A stretch of DNA of 20,004 bases. Source: UMGS172 sp045587185. GTDB taxonomy: Bacteria; Bacillota; Clostridia; Oscillospirales; Acutalibacteraceae. How positions within the stretch are numbered: position 1 is the first letter of the stretch; each line of letters opens with the position of its first letter. The DNA lies in assembly GCA_045587185.1 (NCBI GenBank), contig JAZNBS010000001.1, positions 1 to 20,004 on the forward strand, written 5' to 3'. A model generated the notes under the pieces. It was not told the origin of the DNA and ran no database searches. It saw only the letters and a program-made list of their open reading frames with translations. Both the position numbers and the translations under genes were made by a program. Shown here one piece after another: positions 13,463 through 20,004 of the stretch.

Positions 13463-14824
13463 TCAATACCTTCTGTTTTTCTTTTTACGCTTGTGTTTGG
13501 GCGAATTAAGGATAACAAGCGAGGTTACGAAAATAATAATTATAACGGCAATTATTCCAAGTATGAGATAAAATGCCCAATGGCCGAAAATAGTTGAGAA
13601 AAAGTTACCGATGCCACGGCCGATATACATAAACGCACTGCGCTCGACATCCTGTGAGGCAACCAATGTAACGGTGCCCAAAACCTCACCGGCGTAAACA
13701 ACATCACATTCACCGAGAAAATCGCCCTTTTCAACCGGCGCGCTGAAAACATCTTCATACCAACGTATATCAAGGCTTACGGTTGAACTGTCGGCAACTT
13801 TGGGAACAATGGCTGAAAGACTTTTTTCGGGTATGGCCGAAATAAAATCGGTATCACTTGAAAGGTCAACGGACACCTCTCCAACAATTTCTTCGGAATT
13901 AAGTACCGTTTTGTACTCAAATTCGTTGAATGCCCATTCGTAAAGCGCTTTACTGTCACCGAATTCAACTCGGATTTTTTTGCCGTTTTCCAAAACCGGG
14001 CTGTTCATAATTATGCACATATAGTTGTATCCGTTTTTGGACGCAGTTGATACAAGACAACGCCCTGCGGCATTGGTATAACCTGTTTTAACTCCTTTGG
14101 CGTATTTATAGTAATATGACTGGTTTTTATACTTTTCGGAGATGCATTTCTGCCCGTTGTTAAGCATAAGGAAATTGGTGGTGGTAAGGGTGCGGGAGGG
14201 GTTTTTGTTGGTGGCTTCAAGTTTGTATTTTGCGGTATTGACAATCTCTTTCAGTGCATCTATCGAAAGCACTGCCGATGATAGCTTGTACATATCACTA
14301 ACGGTGGTGTAGTGTTCAACGTCGTGCAGACCGTGTGCGTTTACATAGTGTGTACCGACCATCCCGAGTTGTGCCGCTTTTTGGTTCATCTTTTCGCAAA
14401 AAGCCTCAACACTGCCCGAAACGTGCTCGGCAATGGCATTTGCACCCTCGTTGGCCGAGGACATCAACAGAACATACAGCATTTGACGTACTGTCAAAAC
14501 TTCGCCCGCTTTGAGTCCGCCGGTCGAAGAATCGGTGCCCTGAATTGATTTTATAGCATAGTCGGACACGGTTATTGTTTCAGAGTCAATATCATCTGAA
14601 TTTTCGCAAAGTACAAGCGCCGTCATCAGTTTGGTGAGCGAGGCAGGGTAGAGTTTGTGGTCAATGTTTTTCTGATACAAAACATCACCCGTGTCCATAT
14701 TGACCAACATTGCGCCCTCTGCCTCAATGTCAAAATTAGTCGGTGTATAGGCAAAAGTCGGCACCGTTAAGGCCGAAAAAGTAAGTATAACAACAAAAAA
14801 TATGCAAAAAATCTTCTTAAACAC
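13463..14824 (-). CDS. D-alanyl-D-alanine carboxypeptidase (penicillin-binding protein, DacF-like)
   Basis: This 453-residue exported enzyme trims the terminal D-Ala from peptidoglycan stem peptides. A signal peptide (about residues 1-25, ending TFA) is followed by the three active-site motifs of the low-molecular-mass PBP: SLTK at 62-65, SAN at 123-125 and KTG at 246-248. A PBP5-like beta domain follows. Residues about 410-440 form a transmembrane helix and the tail is rich in Lys and Arg, which would anchor the enzyme from its C-terminus with the tail in the cytoplasm. The start is GTG at 14824 with AAGGAG 7 bases upstream. It is followed in the operon by the pyrophosphatase-like gene. Confidence 0.94.
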   Translation of the reverse strand: MFKKIFCIFFVVILTFSALTVPTFAYTPTNFDIEAEGAMLVNMDTGDVLYQKNIDHKLYPASLTKLMTALVLCENSDDIDSETITVSDYAIKSIQGTDSSTGGLKAGEVLTVRQMLYVLLMSSANEGANAIAEHVSGSVEAFCEKMNQKAAQLGMVGTHYVNAHGLHDVEHYTTVSDMYKLSSAVLSIDALKEIVNTAKYKLEATNKNPSRTLTTTNFLMLNNGQKCISEKYKNQSYYYKYAKGVKTGYTNAAGRCLVSTASKNGYNYMCIIMNSPVLENGKKIRVEFGDSKALYEWAFNEFEYKTVLNSEEIVGEVSVDLSSDTDFISAIPEKSLSAIVPKVADSSTVSLDIRWYEDVFSAPVEKGDFLGECDVVYAGEVLGTVTLVASQDVERSAFMYIGRGIGNFFSTIFGHWAFYLILGIIAVIIIIFVTSLVILNSPKHKRKKKNRRY

Positions 14825-14835
14825 AGTGTTTCTCC

Positions 14836-14864
14836 TTGAAATAAGTAATGGGTGATAGTATAAT
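14836..14864 (+). promoter_or_regulatory. Promoter for the metallophosphoesterase gene
   Basis: TTGAAA (14836-14841) and TATAAT (14859-14864) are separated by 17 bp; transcription would start near 14871. It faces the dacF promoter. Confidence 0.7.
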
Positions 14865-14872
14865 ACATAGTA

Positions 14873-14901
14873 AGTATAGCAAGTTTTTGCTTTGATTTAA
14901 A
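14873..14901 (-). promoter_or_regulatory. Extended -10 promoter for dacF
   Basis: On the minus strand, TTTAAA (14896-14901) and TATACT (14873-14878) are separated by 17 bp with TGC directly before the -10. Transcription would start near 14866, inside the opposing promoter. Confidence 0.5.
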
Positions 14902-14949
14902 GTGTTATTTTTAAAATTTAAGAAAATTATATTTTTGGGGGTGATTTTC

Positions 14950-15648
14950 GTGGTATACGTTACGGGTGATATGCACGGGGACGAGTCAAGGCTTTATGAT
15001 GCACAGTGGCGTAAACTGAAGCCCGACGATATTCTTATTGTCTGTGGTGATTTCGGTTATCTTTGGAACGGCTCAAAACGTGAAAAAAGCGTTATAGATT
15101 ATCTTGGAAGCCGAAAGTTTACGGTCTGCTTTGTTGACGGTACTCACGAAAATTTCCGTAAGATAAACTCCTGCCGTGAAACGGTGTGGAAAGGCGGTCA
15201 CGTTCACCGCATAAGCGGAAACCTGTTCCATCTTATGCGAGGTCAGATATTCAACATAGACGGTGTCAAGGTTTTCACCTTCGGCGGAGGTGAGAGCGAT
15301 GACCGTGAATTAAGACATGAGGAAGAAAAGGGCATATGGTACCGCGACGAGTTGCCGACTCCGATGCAACTTGAAACGGGTGCCAGAAATCTTGACGAAG
15401 CAGGTCTTAAGGTAGATTATATAATCACCCACGAACCGCCGTTGCTTGTCAAAAGTTCAATGCTTTTAAGAAAAGGTCAACCTGACCGACTTAACAAACT
15501 TAACGGCTATTTTCAGGAACTTGCAAAATCGGTTAAATTCAATCATTGGTATTTTGGCTCTTTGCATGAGGACCGACTTGTTACGTCCAATTACACTTGC
15601 CTTTTTGAAAAAATTATACCCTTGGGAAGCAAGGAACAGCCCAAATAA
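14950..15648 (+). CDS. Calcineurin-like metallophosphoesterase with altered metal site
   Basis: This 232-residue protein belongs to the calcineurin-like phosphoesterases. Motif I GDMHG (Asp7, His9), motif II GDFG (Asp34) and motif IV THEPP (His161) are intact. Motif III, normally GNH(D/E), reads DGTHEN, with Thr65 in place of the metal-binding Asn. Motif V, normally GHxH, reads GSLH, with Ser204 in place of the first His and His206 kept. The start is taken as GTG at 14950 because GGGGTG lies 6 bases upstream and the frame then begins MVYVTGDMHGD; a longer frame to 14902 would add a hydrophobic stretch before the fold. Substrate is unknown. It stands alone on the plus strand, before the phosphate symporter gene, with no visible terminator. 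Confidence 0.85.
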   Translation: MVYVTGDMHGDESRLYDAQWRKLKPDDILIVCGDFGYLWNGSKREKSVIDYLGSRKFTVCFVDGTHENFRKINSCRETVWKGGHVHRISGNLFHLMRGQIFNIDGVKVFTFGGGESDDRELRHEEEKGIWYRDELPTPMQLETGARNLDEAGLKVDYIITHEPPLLVKSSMLLRKGQPDRLNKLNGYFQELAKSVKFNHWYFGSLHEDRLVTSNYTCLFEKIIPLGSKEQPK

Positions 15649-15727
15649 TGGCAAAATATTTTGTGTTAGGATACGGTAGAATGTTTGTACAAAGTAAAAG
15701 CAATGCTACCATTGTTAAAAATATAAT

Positions 15728-15744
15728 TTAACACAGATTTAACA
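15728..15744 (+). promoter_or_regulatory. Candidate Pho box upstream of the Na/phosphate symporter
   Basis: TTAACA occurs at 15728-15733 and again at 15739-15744, direct repeats with an 11-bp period. This matches the TTAACA-like repeat recognised by PhoP in B. subtilis. The pair ends 8 bp before the weak -35 box. Confidence 0.6.
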
Positions 15745-15752
15745 TTTGTGTG

Positions 15753-15781
15753 TTCTGGATTTTACTTTCTTGCGTTATAAT
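15753..15781 (+). promoter_or_regulatory. Promoter for the Na/phosphate symporter
   Basis: A good TATAAT (15776-15781) is paired at 17 bp with a poor -35, TTCTGG (15753-15758). A weak -35 next to the Pho-box-like repeats suggests a promoter that needs an activator. Confidence 0.65.
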
Positions 15782-15834
15782 GCGCAGGTAAGTTGAAAAT
15801 AAAATAGGATTAAAGGAAAGTTAAGGTGTGAATT

Positions 15835-17616
15835 ATGGGAGTAAAAGATATCATTCTTGCGGTGATCACTTTGCTTGGCGGTCTGGCATTCTTCCTTTAC
15901 GGAATGAATGTTATGTCAGGCGGTCTTGAAAAAATGGCTAAAGGTAAACTTGAAAAAACACTTATCAAGGTTACTGATAAAAGGTTTCTTGCACTGCTTT
16001 TCGGTGCGGGTATAACCATAGCCATTCAGTCATCCTCGGCTTTGACTGTTATGCTGGTTGGTCTTGTCAACTCAGGATTGTTGCAGTTTGGTCAGACAAT
16101 CGGTGTATTGATGGGTTCAAATATCGGTACAACACTTACCGCGTGGATATTGAGCCTTGCGGGTATTGAGGGTGACAACATTTTCCTGATGCTTTTGAAA
16201 CCTTCAACCTTTTCTCTTATATTTGCATTGGTGGGTATTCTGCTTATAATGGCAAGTAAGAAGCAGAAACATCACAATATCGGCGGTATTTTGGTTGGCT
16301 TTGCCGTTTTGATGCTTGGTATGACCTTGATGTCGGATGCGATGGAACCGTTAACCAAAATGGATGGCTTTACAAGTCTGCTTACTGCTTTTGAAAATCC
16401 ATTCCTTGCTGTTGCTTTCGGCGCAGTGTTTACCGGTATCATTCAAAGTTCGGCCGCATCTGTCGGTGTTTTGCAGACTGCGGCTACAGCAGCATTGGCT
16501 TCGGGCGGCGGAGTTACATACGGTATGGCAATCCCTATTATTATGGGTCAGAACATTGGTACCTGTGTCACTGCGGTTATCTCAAGTATCGGCGTCAGCC
16601 GAAATGCGAAAAAGGTTGCCGTTGTTCACCTTGCATTTAACATAATAGGTACAATGTTAGTGCTTATTCCGTTCTGCATACTCACCTATGTTGTCGATTT
16701 TAAATTCTTAAAGCGCGCTATAACACCGTTTGAAATAGCCATTGTTCATAGCATATTTAATGTGTTCACAACCATTTTGCTGTTCCCGTTCACCAAAATG
16801 CTTGAGGCCATTGCCAACAAACTTGTGCCCGAAAAACAGGATGAAAAGCAGTGTAAACTTTTGGATGAGCGTTTGCTCACCGTTCCTTCCTTTGCTGTAA
16901 CCAACGCTCTTGACGTTGTTGTCGAAATGTCTGACGTTTCCAAAAATGCGTTCGAAAAGGCTGTTTTGACAGTTGGAAACTATAGCGATAAGGTGGCTGA
17001 AGAGGTTTCTGAAATGGAGACCATGCTTGATAATTTTGAGGACCAGTTGGGAACCTATATGGTAAAAATTTCGAGCAAGGGTGCTTCAGAGTCTGATTCC
17101 AAGAAAATTGCCAAGATACTGCACACAATAAATGATTTTGAGCGTATCGGTGACCATGCTGAAAATCTTGTCAGTGTTGCGCGTGAAATTCATGAGAAGA
17201 AGATTACTTTCTCGCACGAAGCAAATACCGAAATTGCCGTACTTAAAGATGCAGTGCTTGAAATACTCAATTTAACAAACAATGCTTTCAAAAACAACGA
17301 TATCCAACTCGCATCGTCGGTTGAACCGCTTGAGCAGGTTATTGACGGTATAATCGCCGACATCAAGAGCCATCACGTAAAACGTCTGCAACACGGCAAC
17401 TGCACCATTGAATTGGGCTTTGTTTTGACCGACCTTTTGACCAACTATGAGCGTGTATCAGACCATTGTTCCAACGTTGCCGTTGCCATTATCGAGTCAC
17501 AGCACGGCACCTTTGAAGCCCACGAGTATCTCAGCCACGTCAAGAATGACCCGAACAGCGCCTATACTAAAGCGTTCGAGGAGTACAGAGCCAAGTTTGC
17601 TCTTGATTCAAATTAA
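15835..17616 (+). CDS. Na/Pi cotransporter family protein with C-terminal PhoU domain
   Basis: This 593-residue inner-membrane symporter probably imports phosphate with sodium. Residues 1-320 hold two inverted Na/Pi-cotransporter repeats: QSSSALT (65-71) with GSNIGTT (93-99), and QSSAAS (203-208) with GQNIGTC (237-243). The cytoplasmic C-terminal part (about 350-580) is a PhoU-like helical domain with the metal-binding signatures FERIGDH (434-440) and YERVSDH (537-543). AAGGTG lies 6 bases before the ATG at 15835. It is a single gene with a Pho-box-like promoter and a strong terminator. Direct phosphate control through PhoP is inferred from the repeats. Confidence 0.93.
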   Translation: MGVKDIILAVITLLGGLAFFLYGMNVMSGGLEKMAKGKLEKTLIKVTDKRFLALLFGAGITIAIQSSSALTVMLVGLVNSGLLQFGQTIGVLMGSNIGTTLTAWILSLAGIEGDNIFLMLLKPSTFSLIFALVGILLIMASKKQKHHNIGGILVGFAVLMLGMTLMSDAMEPLTKMDGFTSLLTAFENPFLAVAFGAVFTGIIQSSAASVGVLQTAATAALASGGGVTYGMAIPIIMGQNIGTCVTAVISSIGVSRNAKKVAVVHLAFNIIGTMLVLIPFCILTYVVDFKFLKRAITPFEIAIVHSIFNVFTTILLFPFTKMLEAIANKLVPEKQDEKQCKLLDERLLTVPSFAVTNALDVVVEMSDVSKNAFEKAVLTVGNYSDKVAEEVSEMETMLDNFEDQLGTYMVKISSKGASESDSKKIAKILHTINDFERIGDHAENLVSVAREIHEKKITFSHEANTEIAVLKDAVLEILNLTNNAFKNNDIQLASSVEPLEQVIDGIIADIKSHHVKRLQHGNCTIELGFVLTDLLTNYERVSDHCSNVAVAIIESQHGTFEAHEYLSHVKNDPNSAYTKAFEEYRAKFALDSN

Positions 17617-17626
17617 AATCACAAAG

Positions 17627-17662
17627 AAATATCCACCCGCTCACTTTGGCGGGTGGATATTT
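17627..17662. terminator. Bidirectional terminator between the symporter and PAP2 genes
   Basis: A perfect 14-bp stem (17627-17640 with 17649-17662) with an 8-base loop is followed by TT on the plus strand and has A-rich flanking sequence on the left, giving U-rich tails both ways. It lies 10 bp after the symporter stop and 70 bp after the PAP2 stop. Confidence 0.88.
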
Positions 17663-17732
17663 TTGTGCCAACTTGGGCTGACTAAGGATATAATAAAAAC
17701 TCCTTGTTTTAAAATATTAACTTAAGTTGTGT

Positions 17733-18647
17733 TTATCTGCCCAATTTTTTGAAGAACTTAAAGGTCATAGGCCAGATGCATCCTGCAAATGCAGTGATAA
17801 GGAAATATCGCATCGCATCGCCTACAAAATTGCCACCGCAAAGGGCATAGCACGGGTCTTTAAGAAATATTTTTATAAGCAAAACAGGGATAAGACCCAA
17901 TACAAATTTTAAAATCTGAGCCCACCATTTTGCATCGGTTTCGAACTTTGTGAACTTCAAATCGACCTCAAAGGAAATCCAAAGACCTATAATGCAACCA
18001 ATCATTTTATATCCGTTTTTAAGCCCCTCATCATAGTTGTGAATATCAATATCGGCAGGGAAATTGTAAAGGTTGACAAACAATAGATATGCAATGGACA
18101 AAACGGTCATCGAACACAGTAAAACACGCATTTTAAACGGCTTTTCAATGCACTTTTTGATAATCGGATAAAATCCGAAAACAAGTGCCAGTGCAATAAC
18201 AAACGAAACGCCGACATCTAACGGAGTGTGCACACCGAGATAAAGTCTTGAAAACGGTACAAGCACACATGCGGCAACGCAAAGAATTCTTATCCAGAGT
18301 TTCGCGTTCCAAAGTCCGATACTTGCGAAAATGCCAACCGAACTTTGTGTGTGTCCGGAGGGGAATGAGTAACCCGTAGCCTCGGCACGTGCAGACTCAA
18401 CAATGGTAAATTCGGGGTCTTTTACCCAAGGTCTCGGGATTCTGAACAACAGTTTTAAAAATTGGTTTATAACCGTGCCGATAAGTCCTACAGACAAAAT
18501 AAAATACCCTTCCTTTTTGTTGATGCACCAGAAGAAAAGAATGCCCACAACAATGAACACGGTTTCCTCACCAAGGTGAGTTACAGCAGAGAAAAAGGCA
18601 TCAAGAAATGGACAGCGGATGCTTTCAAGCAATTTTAATAATCCCAT
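17733..18647 (-). CDS. PAP2-family membrane phosphatase
   Basis: This 304-residue multi-pass membrane protein is of the type 2 phosphatidic acid phosphatase family; likely substrates are lipid phosphates such as undecaprenyl diphosphate or phosphatidylglycerol phosphate. The catalytic motifs are complete: K65-x6-R72-P73, PSGH at 96-99, and SR(133-134)-x5-H140 with Asp144. Residues after 150 add about five more hydrophobic segments, beyond the minimal PAP2 core, of unknown role. AAGGAG lies 7 bases before the ATG and overlaps the stop codon of a 6-residue upstream ORF. It is a single gene. Confidence 0.9.
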   Translation of the reverse strand: MGLLKLLESIRCPFLDAFFSAVTHLGEETVFIVVGILFFWCINKKEGYFILSVGLIGTVINQFLKLLFRIPRPWVKDPEFTIVESARAEATGYSFPSGHTQSSVGIFASIGLWNAKLWIRILCVAACVLVPFSRLYLGVHTPLDVGVSFVIALALVFGFYPIIKKCIEKPFKMRVLLCSMTVLSIAYLLFVNLYNFPADIDIHNYDEGLKNGYKMIGCIIGLWISFEVDLKFTKFETDAKWWAQILKFVLGLIPVLLIKIFLKDPCYALCGGNFVGDAMRYFLITAFAGCIWPMTFKFFKKLGR

Positions 18648-18658
18648 AAATACGCTCC

Positions 18659-18679
18659 TTAAAAGCAGTTTTTTAACAT
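18659..18679 (-). CDS. Six-residue upstream ORF (MLKNCF) before the PAP2 gene
   Basis: ATG at 18679 opens a reading frame of six codons ending in TAA at 18659-18661. A strong GGAGG (18688-18692) lies 8 bases upstream, which has no other gene to serve. The TAA overlaps the AAGGAG of the PAP2 gene, so termination would place a ribosome at the next start site. It may be a leader peptide that couples translation. Whether it is translated is inference. Confidence 0.45.
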   Translation of the reverse strand: MLKNCF

Positions 18680-18698
18680 AGTTTTATCCTCCGTAAAT

Positions 18699-18726
18699 AT
18701 TGTAGCATAGAAAACTAAAAAGTAAA
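18699..18726 (-). promoter_or_regulatory. Extended -10 promoter for the PAP2 gene
   Basis: On the minus strand, TACAAT (18699-18704) is preceded by TGC (extended -10), with a weak TTTACT (18721-18726) 16 bp upstream. Transcription would start near 18692, right at the GGAGG of the mini-ORF. Confidence 0.55.
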
Positions 18727-18739
18727 GCAAAAAATACCG

Positions 18740-18769
18740 TTGCACTGCATAAAATACTAATGATAACTT
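18740..18769 (+). promoter_or_regulatory. Weak candidate promoter for asnB
   Basis: TTGCAC (18740-18745) and TAACTT (18764-18769) are 18 bp apart, with TG just before the -10. The match is poor and other placements are possible. Confidence 0.35.
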
Positions 18770-18790
18770 TAAAACAATGGGGAGATTTTT

Positions 18791-20004
18791 ATGTGTTCAA
18801 TATGTGGAATGATAGATTTTAAAGAAAAGCCGTCACAGGAAATATTACGAAAAATGGGAAGTGTTATGAAGTCTCGCGGACCTGACGCAACCGAGGAGTT
18901 TCTTGACCAAAATGTTGCGTTTCACCACAACCGTCTGAGTGTTATGGACCCCAAAAATGGACGTCAACCGATGATGGCCGAATTTATGGGGCGGCAGTAT
19001 GTAATAGTTTACAACGGGGAAATATACAACTCACCAGAATTGCGCAAGGAATTAGAGCCTTACGGTGCTACATTTAAGACAAACTGCGACACCGAAACGG
19101 TACTTTGGAGTTACATTATTTTCGGCAACGAGTGTCCTAAAAAACTGAACGGAATTTTTGCATTTGCAGTGTATGACATATCGTCAAAAAAGGTGTTTAT
19201 GGCACGTGACCGCCTTGGTGTTAAGCCATTTTTCTTTGCCCGACAGGACGGTGGATTCATGTTTGCGTCCGAGATAAAATCCCTACTGCAAAATCCAAAA
19301 ATTTCAAGAAAGGTTGATATGCTCGGACTCTGGCAGTTAATATTTTTAAGCCCTGTAACCTTGCAAGGAAGCGGTGTTTTCCGTGATATAAAGGAACTAA
19401 AACCCGCCGAATGTGCCGAATTTTCAGACAGTGGGTTAAAGGTGTGGAAATATTGGTTCTTGGAAGCCAAACCGTGGTCGGGAGATGCGAAATTGGCCGC
19501 AAATGAGATAGGGGAACTGATTGCTGATGCCGTACGACGTCAGACGGTCAGCGATGTCCCGTTATGCACATTTTTATCGGGTGGACTTGATTCGTCGGTA
19601 CTGACGGCTCTCGCGGCAGAGGGATACCGCAAAAAAGGAAGAACATTATCAACCTATTCCTTTGAGTATGAGGGAAACCGAGAAAACTTCAAGCAATCGC
19701 TTTTCCAACCGCAAGGCGATGACGATTTTGCTAGGTATCTGGCCCGTTGGCTTATGACCGACCACACTGTGCTTATTGCACCGAATTTTGAGGTTGCCGA
19801 CTGTCTGTTGCCGGCCACCGATGCCCGTGATTTCCCCGGTCAGGCCGATATTGATTCCTCGCTTTTACTGTTCTGCAAAAAGGTCAAGGAAAATCATACC
19901 GTTGCAATTTCAGGGGAGTGCTCGGATGAGATATTCGGCGGTTACCCGTGGTTTTACCGTCCTGAAATGCTATACCGTGATTTCTTCCCGTGGATACACG
20001 AACC
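18791..20004 (+). CDS. asnB: Glutamine-hydrolysing asparagine synthetase AsnB, 3' end outside the window
   Basis: This enzyme makes asparagine from aspartate, glutamine and ATP. The 404 visible residues begin MCSICGMI, with the catalytic Cys2 of a class II glutamine amidotransferase. The glutaminase domain follows (RGPDA at 29-33, VYNGEIYN at 73-80, CDTE at 99-102). The synthetase domain has the ATP-pyrophosphatase motif SGGLDSS (263-269) and GECSDEIFGGYPWFY. GGGGAG lies 6 bases before the ATG. The frame is open to the right edge; AsnB proteins are typically 550-620 residues, so roughly a third is missing. Related sugar-nucleotide or antibiotic pathway amidotransferases share this fold, but nothing here points to them. 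Confidence 0.93.
   Translation, partial: MCSICGMIDFKEKPSQEILRKMGSVMKSRGPDATEEFLDQNVAFHHNRLSVMDPKNGRQPMMAEFMGRQYVIVYNGEIYNSPELRKELEPYGATFKTNCDTETVLWSYIIFGNECPKKLNGIFAFAVYDISSKKVFMARDRLGVKPFFFARQDGGFMFASEIKSLLQNPKISRKVDMLGLWQLIFLSPVTLQGSGVFRDIKELKPAECAEFSDSGLKVWKYWFLEAKPWSGDAKLAANEIGELIADAVRRQTVSDVPLCTFLSGGLDSSVLTALAAEGYRKKGRTLSTYSFEYEGNRENFKQSLFQPQGDDDFARYLARWLMTDHTVLIAPNFEVADCLLPATDARDFPGQADIDSSLLLFCKKVKENHTVAISGECSDEIFGGYPWFYRPEMLYRDFFPWIHE

Noticed and set aside
15652..15663. 12-bp palindrome CAAAATATTTTG after the phosphoesterase gene as a terminator
   Set aside because: It is almost all A and T, has no loop and no T-run, so it is too weak for an intrinsic terminator and may be chance in AT-rich sequence.

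Overview
The window looks like ordinary core chromosome from a Gram-positive low-to-mid GC bacterium, most likely class Clostridia and possibly a gut Oscillospirales-type organism. The evidence is strong AGGAGG-type ribosome binding sites, TTGACA/TATAAT sigma-A promoters with 17-bp spacers, the rpsF-ssb-rpsR and rplM-rpsI operons, a DnaD/DnaI-type primosome pair, and a zinc-ribbon MscL. I see no phage, integron, transposase or CRISPR array. The placement is inference from gene content, not from a phylogeny.

Layout, left to right. The window opens inside a tRNA-Val on the + strand. A minus-strand operon follows: a COG2509-type FAD dehydrogenase, then galE, ending in a bidirectional hairpin. 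Divergent to it is xpt (+). A second minus-strand operon (pduL, hemW, mscL) converges on xpt and shares its terminator. Next comes a family 4 uracil-DNA glycosylase (+), then rpsF-ssb-rpsR (+) from a perfect-consensus promoter. A complex nested hairpin separates rpsR from the convergent dnaD-dnaI primosome pair (-). rplM-rpsI (+) follows, with a phased 10-bp A-tract repeat upstream. An RluA-type pseudouridine synthase (-) ends against a REP-like palindrome. An AraC-type regulator (+) has candidate operator sites 42 bp apart. The dacF and short pyrophosphatase-like genes form a minus-strand operon. A calcineurin-like phosphoesterase with altered metal ligands (+) comes next, then a Na/phosphate symporter with a PhoU domain (+) and Pho-box-like repeats. 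A PAP2 membrane phosphatase (-) with a tiny upstream ORF follows, and asnB (+) runs off the right edge.

The genes are mostly independent housekeeping units: ribosome and replication (rpsF, ssb, rpsR, rplM, rpsI, dnaD, dnaI), nucleotide and DNA care (xpt, UDG), envelope (dacF, PAP2, mscL), and central metabolism (galE, pduL, asnB, phosphate uptake). I did not find a clearly new multi-gene system. The best leads are the phosphoesterase that has lost ligands from one metal site, the AraC operator arrangement, the Pho-box pair, the REP-like palindrome, the nested hairpin after rpsR, and the mini-ORF before PAP2.
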